DNA of 64,000 bases. It comes from Acidimicrobiales bacterium (lineage in GTDB: Bacteria; Actinomycetota; Acidimicrobiia; Acidimicrobiales; Palsa-688). Each line of letters starts with the position of its first letter. Position 1 is the first letter of the stretch. The position numbers were made by a program, and so were the translations under genes. The notes below the pieces were generated by a model. The model was given only the letters and a program-made list of their open reading frames with translations. It was not told where the DNA came from and ran no database searches. Of this stretch, positions 17,675 through 26,071 are shown piece by piece. The stretch is taken from the NCBI GenBank assembly GCA_036378675.1, contig DASUWA010000045.1, forward strand, positions 1-64,000, in the 5' to 3' direction.

Positions 17675-19168
17675 TCACTGCTGCTGGCTCTGGGACTGGC
17701 TCGCACGATTCGTCGCCATCGGCTCGACGACCCAGGTGTCCTTGCTCCCTCCGCCTTGAGAACTGTTGACCACGATCGACCCCTCGCGGAGGGCAACGCG
17801 GGTCAGCCCACCCTGGGTAACGTAAGGACGCTGCCCGGAGAGGATAAACGGTCGGAGGTCGAGATGCCGCGGGACCACCTTCCCGTCGCACAAGGTGGGG
17901 GCAGTGGAGAGCTGCAAGATCGGCTGGGCCACGAAGTTGCGGGGGTCGGCCTGGATGCGCGCCCGCATTTGCGCAATCTCGGACCGCGACGCGAAAGACC
18001 CGATGAAGATCCCGCGGCCGCCGGACTCGTTGGTCGGCTTGATCACCAGCTCATTGAGGTGGGACAGGACGTGGCGGCGCTGGAGCGGGTCGAAGCACAC
18101 GTAGGTCGGCACGTTGGCCAGCTTCGGCTCCTCGGACAGGTAATACCTAATAATTTCCGGCATGAAGGCGTATATCGCCTTGTCGTCAGCTATCCCGGTG
18201 CCCGGAGCGTTCGCCAGCGCCACCTTCCCGGCCCGCCAGGCTCGCAGGAGCCCGGGCACGCCCAGGACCGAGTCGGAGCGGAATGCCTCGGGGTCGAGGA
18301 ACAGGTCGTCCACCCGCCGGTAGATCACGTCGACACGGACCGGGCCCCTGACGGCCAGCATGTAGACGCAGTCGTCGTCTCCCACGACCAGGTCCTGCCC
18401 CTCGACCAGGTGCGCCCCCATCTCCTGGGCCAGGATCACGTGCTCGAAGTACGCCGAGTTGTAGACGCCCGGCGTCAGCACGCAGATGCACGGTTCCTGG
18501 CCCGGTCGAGGAGACAGCGAGGCCAGGAGACCGAGCAGACGGTGCGGGTAGGAGTCGACCGGGTAGATGTCCAGATCCCGAAACAGGTCGGCGAAAACCC
18601 GCTTCGTCACCATCCGGTTCTCGAGCATGTACGAGACGCCCGACGGAACCCGGAGGTTGTCCTCAAGTACATACAAGGTGCCGCCGCTGTCGCGCACCAG
18701 GTCGGTCCCCGAGATGTGGGCCCACAGCCCGTGGACGGGTCTGACCTCCCGGCACTCGGCCCGGAAGTTGGAAGCGCTCTCGAGCAGGGCGCGCGGCACC
18801 ACTCGGTCGTGGACGATCTTCTGGTCCCCGTAAACGTCCTCGAGGAACAGGTTGATGGCGGTGAGGCGCTGAATCAGCCCGACCGAGATGGAGTGCCACT
18901 CCTGGGTCGTGATCACCCGCGGGATCACGTCGAATGGCCAGGGCCGGTCGATGTTGCCGGCATCGGAGTAGATCGTGAAGGTCACACCCATGGCGCGAAG
19001 GGCGGCCTCGGCGGCGCGCTGCCGCTCGACTAGCTCGTCCCCGAGGGCCGTCAGGTGGCCGAGAACACCGGCGCAGCCGGTCCGGGGACGGCCCTCGTGG
19101 ACCATCTCGTCCCAATAGCCATGGTTCGCGTAGCTCTCAAGGCGCATCCTCGAACGCGCCACGGGCAC
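17675..19168 (-). CDS. Circularly permuted ATP-grasp protein (peptide-ligase-like)
   Basis: About 497 residues with the type-2 circularly permuted ATP-grasp features: YANHGYWDEM at the start, INLFLEDVYGDQ, YVLEDNLRVPSGVSYMLENR, KPTNESGGRGIF (nucleotide-binding loop) and a final KDTWVV. Of three candidate starts (TTG 19183, GTG 19168, ATG 19147) I prefer the GTG because GGAGGT stands seven bases upstream. It is the first gene of the operon, with 320 bases of non-coding sequence before it. The predicted reaction is ATP-dependent amide-bond formation on an unknown peptide or small molecule. Confidence 0.82.
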   Translation of the reverse strand: MPVARSRMRLESYANHGYWDEMVHEGRPRTGCAGVLGHLTALGDELVERQRAAEAALRAMGVTFTIYSDAGNIDRPWPFDVIPRVITTQEWHSISVGLIQRLTAINLFLEDVYGDQKIVHDRVVPRALLESASNFRAECREVRPVHGLWAHISGTDLVRDSGGTLYVLEDNLRVPSGVSYMLENRMVTKRVFADLFRDLDIYPVDSYPHRLLGLLASLSPRPGQEPCICVLTPGVYNSAYFEHVILAQEMGAHLVEGQDLVVGDDDCVYMLAVRGPVRVDVIYRRVDDLFLDPEAFRSDSVLGVPGLLRAWRAGKVALANAPGTGIADDKAIYAFMPEIIRYYLSEEPKLANVPTYVCFDPLQRRHVLSHLNELVIKPTNESGGRGIFIGSFASRSEIAQMRARIQADPRNFVAQPILQLSTAPTLCDGKVVPRHLDLRPFILSGQRPYVTQGGLTRVALREGSIVVNSSQGGGSKDTWVVEPMATNRASQSQSQQQ

Positions 19169-19488
19169 GGGCGCGACCTCCAAGCGGTTAAGGATCCACG
19201 ACGCGGTGCCCCAGTTGGTTTCCGGCGTGTGAACATCCGCACGCTGCCGCGCGCGATGGCCAGGCCGTTACGTCGTTGTTACAAACAAGGTGGTACAAAG
19301 ACGGTCGGGGGTCGGGCGGTTGTACCGACGGGAGCAGGAAGCCGAGGGGAACCTTTGGCCTGGGCGTTGAACAGTTTGCCCAGGAGGGTGTCCCGAGAAA
19401 CTCGCGCACGGCTAGGTCTGCCCTCCGGAGAAGCCCTGGCCCGACGAGTCGCCCTCGAAACGGACCCGAACACAAAGGAATAACAGCC
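19169..19488. other. Intergenic region upstream of the ATP-grasp operon
   Basis: No convincing gene. It must hold the promoter of the minus-strand six-gene operon and the leader of the broken SRPBCC gene on the plus strand. A short self-complementary stretch (GTTGTTACAAAC, 19273-19284) lies near the operon side and might be an operator, but this is weak. Confidence 0.4.
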
Positions 19489-19720
19489 GTGATCGAGTTG
19501 TCCACCACTATCGACATCAACGACCCCATCGAGGAAGTGTTCGCCTTCCTGGCCTTACTTCCAGAACATGCCGCGGTGGAACTACCACTTCACCAGCGTC
19601 GGTTTCCTAAAGCGGGGAACACCTGTTCAACCCGGGCGAACGTGTACGACTCAAGCACGTTCCGTCTCCCCTGTTTTCCATCTGGTGCCATCCAACAAGA
19701 ACGAGTACGCCTCAGATGAG
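19489..19720 (+). pseudogene. Frameshifted SRPBCC (START-like) domain gene
   Basis: A GTG with AAAGGAA upstream opens MIELSTTIDINDPIEEVFAFLA, the canonical N-terminus of small SRPBCC ligand-binding proteins. Immediately afterwards the frame gives non-family sequence, while another forward frame gives MPRWNYHFTSVGFLKRG, the expected continuation around the PENMPRW motif. Further frame changes follow and no full-length product is possible. SRPBCC proteins bind hydrophobic ligands and are often polyketide-cyclase-like. This copy is about 75 codons of recognisable sequence and clearly inactive unless the frame breaks are sequencing errors. Confidence 0.7.
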
Positions 19721-19821
19721 ACAGGGAATGAGACACAGAAATCATGCAAGATAATCTCGCCTCGTATTTTGGCGTCCTTGAATCGCGGGTCGTAGTACTT
19801 CCACCCGTCGGCGTCTGATGG

Positions 19822-21309
19822 TCAAGGAGTGATGGCCTTGCGCAGCACGGGGGCTGGAGGCTTCTGACGGCGGTTCAGCGAATGGCCCATTACCGTCAGG
19901 AGAACACGGCGGGTATCCCGCGGATCGATCAGTTCGTCGAAGCCCAACCACTTGGCTGAGTTGTAGGAGGCCTCATCTTCAAGCTGCCTGAGCTGTCGGG
20001 CCGTCTCGTCGCCCGCCCCGGTCGCGCGGCTCATGGCCGACGCTCCCATCGCACCCAGCGTCGCGCCGGGGAAACCGAAAATGCCGGATTGCCGTTCGAA
20101 GCTCGCCATGGCCATGACCATCGACCCGAACCCGTACGCCTTTCGCATGGTGATGTTGATCTTGACGGTCGTTGCCTGAGCCTGAGCTGCGTACATCCGC
20201 GCGCCGCTCCGCAGGACCCCATCCGCTTCGGATTTCTGCCCGGGGAGCATGCCCGGGTTGTCGGAGAGAAATATCAGCGGCAGGTGGAACGAGTCCGCGA
20301 CCGTGATGAAGTGCGCGGCCTTGTCCGCAGCGTCGGCGTCGACAGAACCCGCCATGACCTGAGGCTGGTTGGCCACGATCGCAACCGGGTGGCCATCCAG
20401 CCTTGCGAGAGCCGTCACGATGGCCTTGCCGTAGTGAGGCTGCACCTCGAACCAGTTCCGCTCGTCGGCGACCAGCTCGATCACCTTGCGCATGTCGTAG
20501 CCTCGCCGACCGTCACGCGGAATGTGGCGGACGAGTTCCTCGATCGGAGACTCTTCGCCTTCAGCCCTCGGCTCCGAAGGCGGGTAGCTCCAGGCGCTCG
20601 ACGGGAAAAACGAGAGGTACGTCCGGATCTGGGCTAACGCGTCGCTGTCGTCCCGGGCCAGATTGTGGATCAAACCACTGCCCAGTGCTACCGAAGGGCC
20701 GCCGAGCTCCTCTTTGGAGATCTCTGCACCCATAGATTCTCTGACCACCGGCGGGCCGGCGGTGAAGATGGCTGCCTGACTCGTCATCACGGTGAAGTCA
20801 GACATGGGAGCAACTAACGCGCCGTGACCCGCGGATGCCCCGAGCACGCCGGTGACCAGGGGGACCTCGCCGCTGCACTTTGCTTGCAGGTTGAGGTCAA
20901 CGGGGCTCTTGCCTCCGGGGCTTTCGCCTGGCCTGTACCCGGCGCCTTCGAGGAGCATGATCAATGGAATCGACTCCTGCAGCGCCAGGTCGGCTGCACG
21001 GATCCGCTTGCTGTGGCTCCCCCGCCCGATGGATCCGGCCACCGTGGTGAAGTCCTCCGCCACTACGACCACGGACCGACCTTGGATACGGCCCCATCCT
21101 GTGATCACTCCATCGGCAGGGACGTCACCAACCAGCCGGCCGAGCTCAAAGAACGAGCCGGCATCAAGAAGGGCCTCAACTCGAGCGCGAGCATCGAGCT
21201 TGCCTCCGTTACGGTGGCGCGCCAGCCTCTCTGGACCACCCATGGCCTCGGCTCGGCTGCGCCTGGTCGCCAGATCCTCCAGGGTCCGTTCCCAGTCAGC
21301 GTCGGTCAT
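19822..21309 (-). CDS. Acyl-CoA carboxylase carboxyltransferase subunit
   Basis: 495 residues with the two-part crotonase-like carboxyltransferase fold (PF01039): an N-terminal half with VVVVAEDFTTVAGSIG and LIMLLEGAGYRPGE, and a C-terminal half with PLIFLSDNPGMLPG, AQATTVKINITMRKAYGFG and ATLGAMGASA. It transfers carboxyl groups from biotin to an acyl-CoA such as acetyl- or propionyl-CoA. No biotin-carboxylase or biotin-carrier gene is adjacent, so the partner must lie elsewhere. The ATG (MTDADWERT) is preferred to a TTG 24 bases upstream. Length is slightly short for the family (usually 510-540). Confidence 0.85.
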   Translation of the reverse strand: MTDADWERTLEDLATRRSRAEAMGGPERLARHRNGGKLDARARVEALLDAGSFFELGRLVGDVPADGVITGWGRIQGRSVVVVAEDFTTVAGSIGRGSHSKRIRAADLALQESIPLIMLLEGAGYRPGESPGGKSPVDLNLQAKCSGEVPLVTGVLGASAGHGALVAPMSDFTVMTSQAAIFTAGPPVVRESMGAEISKEELGGPSVALGSGLIHNLARDDSDALAQIRTYLSFFPSSAWSYPPSEPRAEGEESPIEELVRHIPRDGRRGYDMRKVIELVADERNWFEVQPHYGKAIVTALARLDGHPVAIVANQPQVMAGSVDADAADKAAHFITVADSFHLPLIFLSDNPGMLPGQKSEADGVLRSGARMYAAQAQATTVKINITMRKAYGFGSMVMAMASFERQSGIFGFPGATLGAMGASAMSRATGAGDETARQLRQLEDEASYNSAKWLGFDELIDPRDTRRVLLTVMGHSLNRRQKPPAPVLRKAITP

Positions 21310-21988
21310 TGGTCTGAGCCTAAGACCCTGCAAGGGCGCTGTCGGTCGATTGAGCTAGATGGTTGCAGGCTTAGTGGAAGGGCCTCGTTACCCATCTCGA
21401 CGATCACGTCGGTGTAGGTGATTAATTGCACGTTAACTGTGCAACCGTTCCCAGACCACCGGACCGAACGGCAAGTAGCGTCGACGCATGGTTGATGACG
21501 GGTGGATTGAATATGAGTTACTGCTCCCCAACCGACCAAGCCCTTCTCGTTATAGGGAGACAGTCGCGCAGGCACGTTCGTACGTATCGCAATGCGAGCC
21601 CGCACCCTGTCCAGCATGTCAAGCGCGTTCAAAAGCGTTAGGGCGAGCGAGCCGGCGAAAGAACGACACGGTGCAATCAGTTTTGCAGTGACTTGCGTCG
21701 GTCTGATCGGACGGTGGAGTTGTCGACACCTGGTCAAGTGGCCTTGCGAGTGTGACGGGAGAGATCCAGACCCTGTGAGTTGGTTTCAGTTCTAGACGCG
21801 AGCTAGACGCGATCCCTGCCCAAAAATCGCGGGAAACTCGCCGCATGAGATCGAATCGGACCCGCTGAGTGGATGGGCCTTCGATCCAGTTCTGGAGTGG
21901 TGGGGTGGCGTGATCAAGCTGGTTGCGTAGGTGCCGGCCATAACGGGTCTAGAGCACCCACGTGGCTTCTCTCTTTCCACCCCGTGAC
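21310..21988. other. Non-coding stretch with repeat traces
   Basis: About 680 bases without a supportable gene in either strand. It contains the second copy of the 20-bp repeat at 21732-21751 and a short tandem TAGACGCGA duplication (21794-21811). Short frames here have no recognisable composition. The stretch lies between the carboxyltransferase promoter side and the end of a toxin gene and looks like an old rearrangement zone. Confidence 0.4.
21732..21751 (+). repeat. 20-bp direct repeat, copy B
   Basis: GGTCAAGTGGCCTTGCGAGT, 19 of 20 bases identical to copy A at 240-259 and in the same orientation. The pair brackets about 21.5 kb. Confidence 0.55.
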
Positions 21989-22423
21989 CTACGAGCTCAG
22001 TTCGAGGGGCGCCACGCGAAGACGTGCTGAGCGCGCACCGGCGTGAAGTCGCTGGTCCCACACGGCGACGACCAGTTCGGGATCCCCAATGGCTATCGCA
22101 CTTGCGAGGTGCACAGCGTCGGCCCCTCTCAGTGCGTGGCGGCGGGCCAACTCCCCGGCCCGACGCTCAACTATTGGGGACAGCTCGACCGGCCGGGTAG
22201 CCGTCCAGTATTCCTCCCAGGCCGCTTCGGCTGTGGCTAGGTCGTCCTCGTCGAGGTCATGGTTGCGACCAGCGGCCGCGAGTGCTGCCCGAACCTCGGG
22301 ATAGGCGAGGCGGCTGGAAAGGGCGGCGTCGCAACCGTCCCACATATCAGCCGCCAAGTCGCTGCCGGCTTCCTCGACCACAAGCTTCACCAAGGCGCTT
22401 GAATCGAAGTAGACGAGCGGCAC
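21989..22423 (-). CDS. PIN-domain toxin (VapC-like)
   Basis: 144 residues with the PIN acidic residues at D7 (YFDSSALVKL), E43 (LAYPEVRAAL), D102 (GADAVHLASA) and D123 (VAVWDQRLH). PIN toxins are Mg-dependent ribonucleases that cut RNA such as tRNA when freed from the antitoxin. The gene begins four bases after the stop of the Phd/YefM-like antitoxin. It is full length, unlike the VapC at 8441. Confidence 0.85.
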   Translation of the reverse strand: MPLVYFDSSALVKLVVEEAGSDLAADMWDGCDAALSSRLAYPEVRAALAAAGRNHDLDEDDLATAEAAWEEYWTATRPVELSPIVERRAGELARRHALRGADAVHLASAIAIGDPELVVAVWDQRLHAGARSARLRVAPLELSS

Positions 22424-22427
22424 AGCC

Positions 22428-22691
22428 TTAACGCCGCTGTTCGCTTACGCGTGCTGAGACCGAATGGCGAGGACGAGGACGTGATCGCCCAGACGCTGTC
22501 ATTCTTTGAGTGCGTTCTGGGCGACCGATCACCCCCTCCGCCACCAAGCGCTCCAGGGTCGCCGAGGCATTGATGCCCAACAGTCGAGCGACAGGGACTC
22601 CCCGATCGGTGACGACAACTTCTTCGCCCTCTCTGGCTCGTTCTAGCCACTCGCTCAAATGTGCTCTGAGGTCACTTACGGCCACGTCCAT
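22428..22691 (-). CDS. Phd/YefM-type antitoxin
   Basis: 87 residues starting MDVAVSDLRAHLSEWLERAREGEEVVVTDRGVPVARL, the standard Phd/YefM fold that binds DNA and autoregulates. The C-terminal 45 residues, rich in Arg and Ser, would wrap the PIN toxin. The frame is open upstream, but the family start is this ATG, which has a -10-like TACAAT ending seven bases before it and no ribosome-binding site. That points to a leaderless transcript. Confidence 0.82.
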   Translation of the reverse strand: MDVAVSDLRAHLSEWLERAREGEEVVVTDRGVPVARLLGINASATLERLVAEGVIGRPERTQRMTASGRSRPRPRHSVSARVSEQRR

Positions 22692-22697
22692 CAGACT

Positions 22698-22730
22698 ATT
22701 GTACAACTGGAAAGGGCTGAAGTGTACTAT
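22698..22730 (-). promoter_or_regulatory. Probable promoter/operator of the Phd-PIN pair
   Basis: On the minus strand TACAAT (22703-22698) fits a -10 element seven bases before the ATG. Two GTAC-centred boxes (TAGTACAC and TTGTACAA) lie about 18 bases apart and could be antitoxin binding sites. No good -35 is visible. The wider stretch 22692-23039 holds no gene. Confidence 0.4.
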
Positions 22731-23039
22731 TTGTTGCCTGACCCGGCCGAGCGCTCCCACAGCCCGAATGCCAGGCCTGATCGCCGCGTTCAATGGCGCG
22801 GCGAGTTGGGCCACCAAGGTGCGATCCCCACCGCTGCCGGCCGGTGGGTGACTGCGGCATACATCGAGGTCCGCGACCGGCCCCACTTCCATGGGAGCAC
22901 TCGGAGTTCGTTCGGGTGGTTGATCTCCCCAGTCGGCGAGTTCTTCACTGGACGGTTCCTTGAATGAGACACGAATTCCGGCCCCTCCGCGAGGCGAATG
23001 AGAGACGGAATGAGATACTGTGACGGCGACCAGAGTCTC

Positions 23040-23066
23040 AAAAACCCCCTTTCACCAGGGGTTTTT
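23040..23066. terminator. Bidirectional stem-loop terminator
   Basis: A 9-bp perfect stem (AAAAACCCC / GGGGTTTTT) with a 9-base loop and T-runs on both strands. It lies nine bases before the tRNA-Arg gene and probably ends minus-strand transcription coming from the ScyD/ScyE-like gene. Confidence 0.7.
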
Positions 23067-23074
23067 AAGACCCA

Positions 23075-23147
23075 GCCCCCGTAGCTCAGAGGATAGAGCG
23101 TCGGTTTCCTAAACCGTGCGTCGCACGTTCGAGTCGTGCCGGGGGCG
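23075..23147 (+). tRNA. tRNA-Arg (anticodon CCT)
   Basis: A 73-base cloverleaf: acceptor GCCCCCG/CGGGGGC, D stem GCTC/GAGC, anticodon loop TTCCTAA (CCT, reads AGG), T arm GCACG-TTCGAGT-CGTGC, discriminator G. CCA is not encoded. The first anticodon-stem pair is a T-T mismatch. Its first half is duplicated at 156-191. Confidence 0.93.
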
Positions 23148-23162
23148 CCCTACTCAGTCGTC

Positions 23163-24347
23163 TTAGTCGTCGTCGTCCTCGTTGCCCTGCTGCTTGTTGA
23201 CGGTGATCCTTACGACCTCTCCGGGGTGGCTCGCGCAGGGCCCGTGTTGCGGAGGCGAACCGGGACAGACACTCCAGTTCGAGACGTAGATCGAGTTGCC
23301 GCTCGCTGCAAACCCGTTGGGGAAGCTGAGACCATCCGCGACCACGACCGGGGACGAGCTATGGGGTGGGACGCGGACTAGAGCACCAGTCGATGGCGCG
23401 AAGTTCTCGAACGGCTGCTGGGAGAACTCGGTGGCGTAGAACTGTCCATTGGGACCGAAACCACAACCGGTCACCGCAGTCAGTCCCGACGCCCAAACGT
23501 CAAGGTCCTCGCTTCGAGGATCGAATCTCCACACGTTCGACGATCCCGCAGGGTTCCCTCCTCCGGTCAGTTGGCTCACGTACAGCGCACCGTCTGGACC
23601 CTGGGCGATGCAGGTCGGTACTGCATCCGACGATTGCGGGTTGGGCACGAACTTCTCGACGTCGACCCGGCCGTTCTCGACGTGGTCAATCGTGTTGGAA
23701 GCAGCGTCGACAACCCACTGACCGTTCTTCTGGGCCAGTATGCCGTAGGGGTTGCAGTCGGGGAACTGATCGGGAACCAGGCTGACGTGGTCCTGGGCCC
23801 ATTCCCAGTCGACTCTTCCGACCGGTGCAACGGTGTCGAACTTGCCGTGACTGGTCACCTTGATCTCTTGCCCGGCTTGAGCTTCGAAGGCATCAGTGAG
23901 GGGGTCGGGGAAGGATCCGGCAGGGATCTGGGCAACCTGCTGAGGACACGATGTGATGATGCCGTACAAGCCACCGTTCGGATCGACCGACACTCCGTCG
24001 AGCCCGGTGGCTCCTATCCCGCCGGGATCAGATATCGAGATGAAGCCGGACACGACGCGGTGATGGTTGCCATTCCTGCTTATGACGCTGATGGCGCTGG
24101 TCAGTCCGGGGCACAATGAGTTGCCCGGTCCTGGAGATATGCAGTTCGGTCCACCTGTGCCGGCCTCAGCGACGAAGATCTTCCCCTCGTCTCCGATCGC
24201 TAGACCGCGAGGGTTGTCAAGACCACTCGCGACGACAGTGAACTTTGACGCAGCGGAGGCAGTCACGGACGCTCCACTAATAATAGTGAGCCCGATCAAA
24301 CTCATCGTCGCGGCGATGGGAATGGCGCGCGGCCATCTGCTGATCAT
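23163..24347 (-). CDS. Secreted ScyD/ScyE-like beta-propeller protein
   Basis: 394 residues. A signal peptide covers about residues 1-33 (ending ASA). The mature part has repeated beta-propeller motifs: GLDNPRGLAIGDEGKIFVAEAG, GLDGVSVDPNGGLYG, IAQGPDGALYVSQLTGG, GCGFGPNGQFYATEFS and FPNGFAASGNSIYVSN. This matches the ScyD/ScyE family named after scytonemin-cluster proteins, whose molecular role is unclear. The C-terminus is an acidic tail (NEDDDD). It is monocistronic, convergent with the tRNA. Confidence 0.75.
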   Translation of the reverse strand: MISRWPRAIPIAATMSLIGLTIISGASVTASAASKFTVVASGLDNPRGLAIGDEGKIFVAEAGTGGPNCISPGPGNSLCPGLTSAISVISRNGNHHRVVSGFISISDPGGIGATGLDGVSVDPNGGLYGIITSCPQQVAQIPAGSFPDPLTDAFEAQAGQEIKVTSHGKFDTVAPVGRVDWEWAQDHVSLVPDQFPDCNPYGILAQKNGQWVVDAASNTIDHVENGRVDVEKFVPNPQSSDAVPTCIAQGPDGALYVSQLTGGGNPAGSSNVWRFDPRSEDLDVWASGLTAVTGCGFGPNGQFYATEFSQQPFENFAPSTGALVRVPPHSSSPVVVADGLSFPNGFAASGNSIYVSNWSVCPGSPPQHGPCASHPGEVVRITVNKQQGNEDDDD

Positions 24348-24525
24348 GTCGGTCCCCTTTTCCTTCAGGCCAAACCGTGCCTGTCCGCAACCTAGCTACG
24401 CGGCCGGAAAGTCCGGACGCGAATATGTCCAATCGGACAAACCTCATGGCCAAGTATCAAGGAGGTGTGGGCTCCCATTCGGAGTGATCGCCGTATCACT
24501 CATGGTCGCATCGATCCCTGGAAGA

Positions 24526-24900
24526 ATGCCCGCCGTGAAGGAATCGTTGCTGCCGGGGATTTCCAACGAGGTTCACCACACGGTGACGAAAGAGATGTCG
24601 GCGCCGCACCTTCCCGTGGTGGTTCTTTCGACCCCGACCATGGTCGGCCTGATCGAGGGCTGCTGCCTTCTTGCTGCGACTCCGCATCTGAGTGAGGGCG
24701 AAACGACCGTTGGTACCCATGTATGTGTTAGCCACGACGCGGGGGTGTACGAGGGCGAACAGTTCCTAATCCGGTGCCGGCTTGCATCGATTGAAAAGCG
24801 GCGCCTGAACTTCCAGGTTGAGGTCGAAGGACCTCGGGGATCGGTCAGCCGGGGCACCCACCAGCGAGCTGTCGTCGACGTCAGCCGGATGGTCGGCTGA
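24526..24900 (+). CDS. Hotdog-fold thioesterase (FlK-like)
   Basis: About 124 residues with the small hotdog thioesterase pattern: VLSTPTMVGLIEGCCLLAATPHL, then TVGTHVCVSHDAGVYEGEQFLIRCRLASIEKRRLNFQ and a closing GTHQRAVVD. FlK-like proteins hydrolyse small acyl-CoAs, some fluoroacetyl-CoA. The frame is open much further upstream, but that part is antisense to the propeller gene; the ATG chosen follows GGAAG closely. It overlaps the region before the TIM-barrel gene by spacing of only eight bases, so the two are probably one operon. Confidence 0.68.
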   Translation: MPAVKESLLPGISNEVHHTVTKEMSAPHLPVVVLSTPTMVGLIEGCCLLAATPHLSEGETTVGTHVCVSHDAGVYEGEQFLIRCRLASIEKRRLNFQVEVEGPRGSVSRGTHQRAVVDVSRMVG

Positions 24901-24908
24901 AGCGCGAG

Positions 24909-25670
24909 GTGCCGGTCGAACTCGGTTTGACCTGTGACCGGCGGTGGCAAGCCGACCTTGTGACCGTGGTTGATGCGGCCGGCGAAGCCGGATTCTCTAG
25001 CGTCGGCATCGGTGCAGAGCTGGTCGACGAACGCGCCGCCACGGAGATCTCGTCCCGAGCGCAACGTTGCCACGAGCTGATGGCTCTCGTCGTCAGCAAC
25101 AACGGACCGGCCACGATCGCGTCCGCTGAACTGCTTGCAAGCAAGGCAGCGTCCGTCGGAGCGCCGTGGGTGCTAACCGTGTTCGCCGCGGCGATGAACA
25201 ACGACACCATGACAACCATCAGGCGCTGCGCCGAGATGTTTGCCGACGCCGGCGCACGAATGGCAGTTGAATTCAGCCCTCTTGGATCGGTGACATCGAT
25301 CCGGGATGGTCTGGACATCGTCACTGCGCTCGGCGGGGACCTAGCAGGACTCCTCATCGACACGTGGCACTTTTTCTCCGGAGACAGCACGTGGGAGGAC
25401 CTGGAGCACGTGCCATTGGAACTGCTCGCCTACGTCCAGTTCGCCGACGCGTTGCCTGCCATTTCTGATGACGGCATGGACGAGACCATGAACCGCCGAA
25501 CCATGCCCGGCGATGGAATCTTCGACCTCGAACGGTTCGCGTCGGCGCTCCTCGACCGCGGGTGGGCGGGCCTCGTCACCGTTGAGGTTCTCAATCGCGA
25601 CCTTGCCGTGATGCCGGTGAGCGATTTTGCCCGCATGGCATACGAATCGACGTCGCGGTACTGGCTGTAA
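24909..25670 (+). CDS. Xylose-isomerase-like TIM-barrel protein
   Basis: 253 residues resembling the AP-endonuclease-2/xylose-isomerase superfamily (PF01261): VELGLTCDRRW, VVDAAGEAGFSSVGIG, MAVEFSPLG, GLLIDTWHFF, VQFADALPA and GDGIFDLERF. His and Glu residues of these motifs would bind divalent metals. Family members isomerise or epimerise sugars or inositols, but the substrate is not evident. GTG start just after the thioesterase stop. Confidence 0.72.
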   Translation: MPVELGLTCDRRWQADLVTVVDAAGEAGFSSVGIGAELVDERAATEISSRAQRCHELMALVVSNNGPATIASAELLASKAASVGAPWVLTVFAAAMNNDTMTTIRRCAEMFADAGARMAVEFSPLGSVTSIRDGLDIVTALGGDLAGLLIDTWHFFSGDSTWEDLEHVPLELLAYVQFADALPAISDDGMDETMNRRTMPGDGIFDLERFASALLDRGWAGLVTVEVLNRDLAVMPVSDFARMAYESTSRYWL

Positions 25671-25814
25671 GGACCCGCGACGAAGTCGCGAGATGTATCA
25701 AAACAGCCGCTTGATCACTACTTCTCGGTAATGAGCAGATTGGGCTATGGCCGATCGTCCGAAGACGAACCATGATTGACATAAGTATCGAGCTACGGCA
25801 GGAGGGGTGCCGCG

Positions 25815-26009
25815 GTGCGAGCAGTGCAGCCTGCGACAGGCTTGAACAAAGAACTCGCGTCGTTGAGGGACACGCTCGACCGAATGGTCAAGCGGCGTCT
25901 CCTTTATCCCTTCAGCCCCGAAGAAGCGAAACTGTTCAACGAACTCACCGCAAGGGAGGTCCGGCTCATCGAGATCCTCGAGACCGGCGGAGCCCGAAGG
26001 GTGATCTGA
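25815..26009 (+). CDS. Small helical protein of unknown function
   Basis: 64 residues starting at a GTG with GGAGGGG seven bases upstream, which argues that it is real. The sequence is predicted helical (KELASLRDTLDRMVKRRLL, then SPEEAKLFNELTAREVRLIEIL), with the heptad look of a coiled coil. I do not recognise a family. It precedes the DyP-encapsulin operon by about 60 bases on the same strand and might be co-transcribed with it. Confidence 0.55.
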   Translation: MRAVQPATGLNKELASLRDTLDRMVKRRLLYPFSPEEAKLFNELTAREVRLIEILETGGARRVI

Positions 26010-26071
26010 AGGTCGAATTTGGGGTGATTCCGAGGCGGTAGGCCGGCTAGCCCTCCTACGCTGGGCGGCGC

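Noticed and set aside
17648-19033. 461-codon plus-strand frame
   Set aside because: Exact antisense of the circularly permuted ATP-grasp gene; no recognisable motifs.
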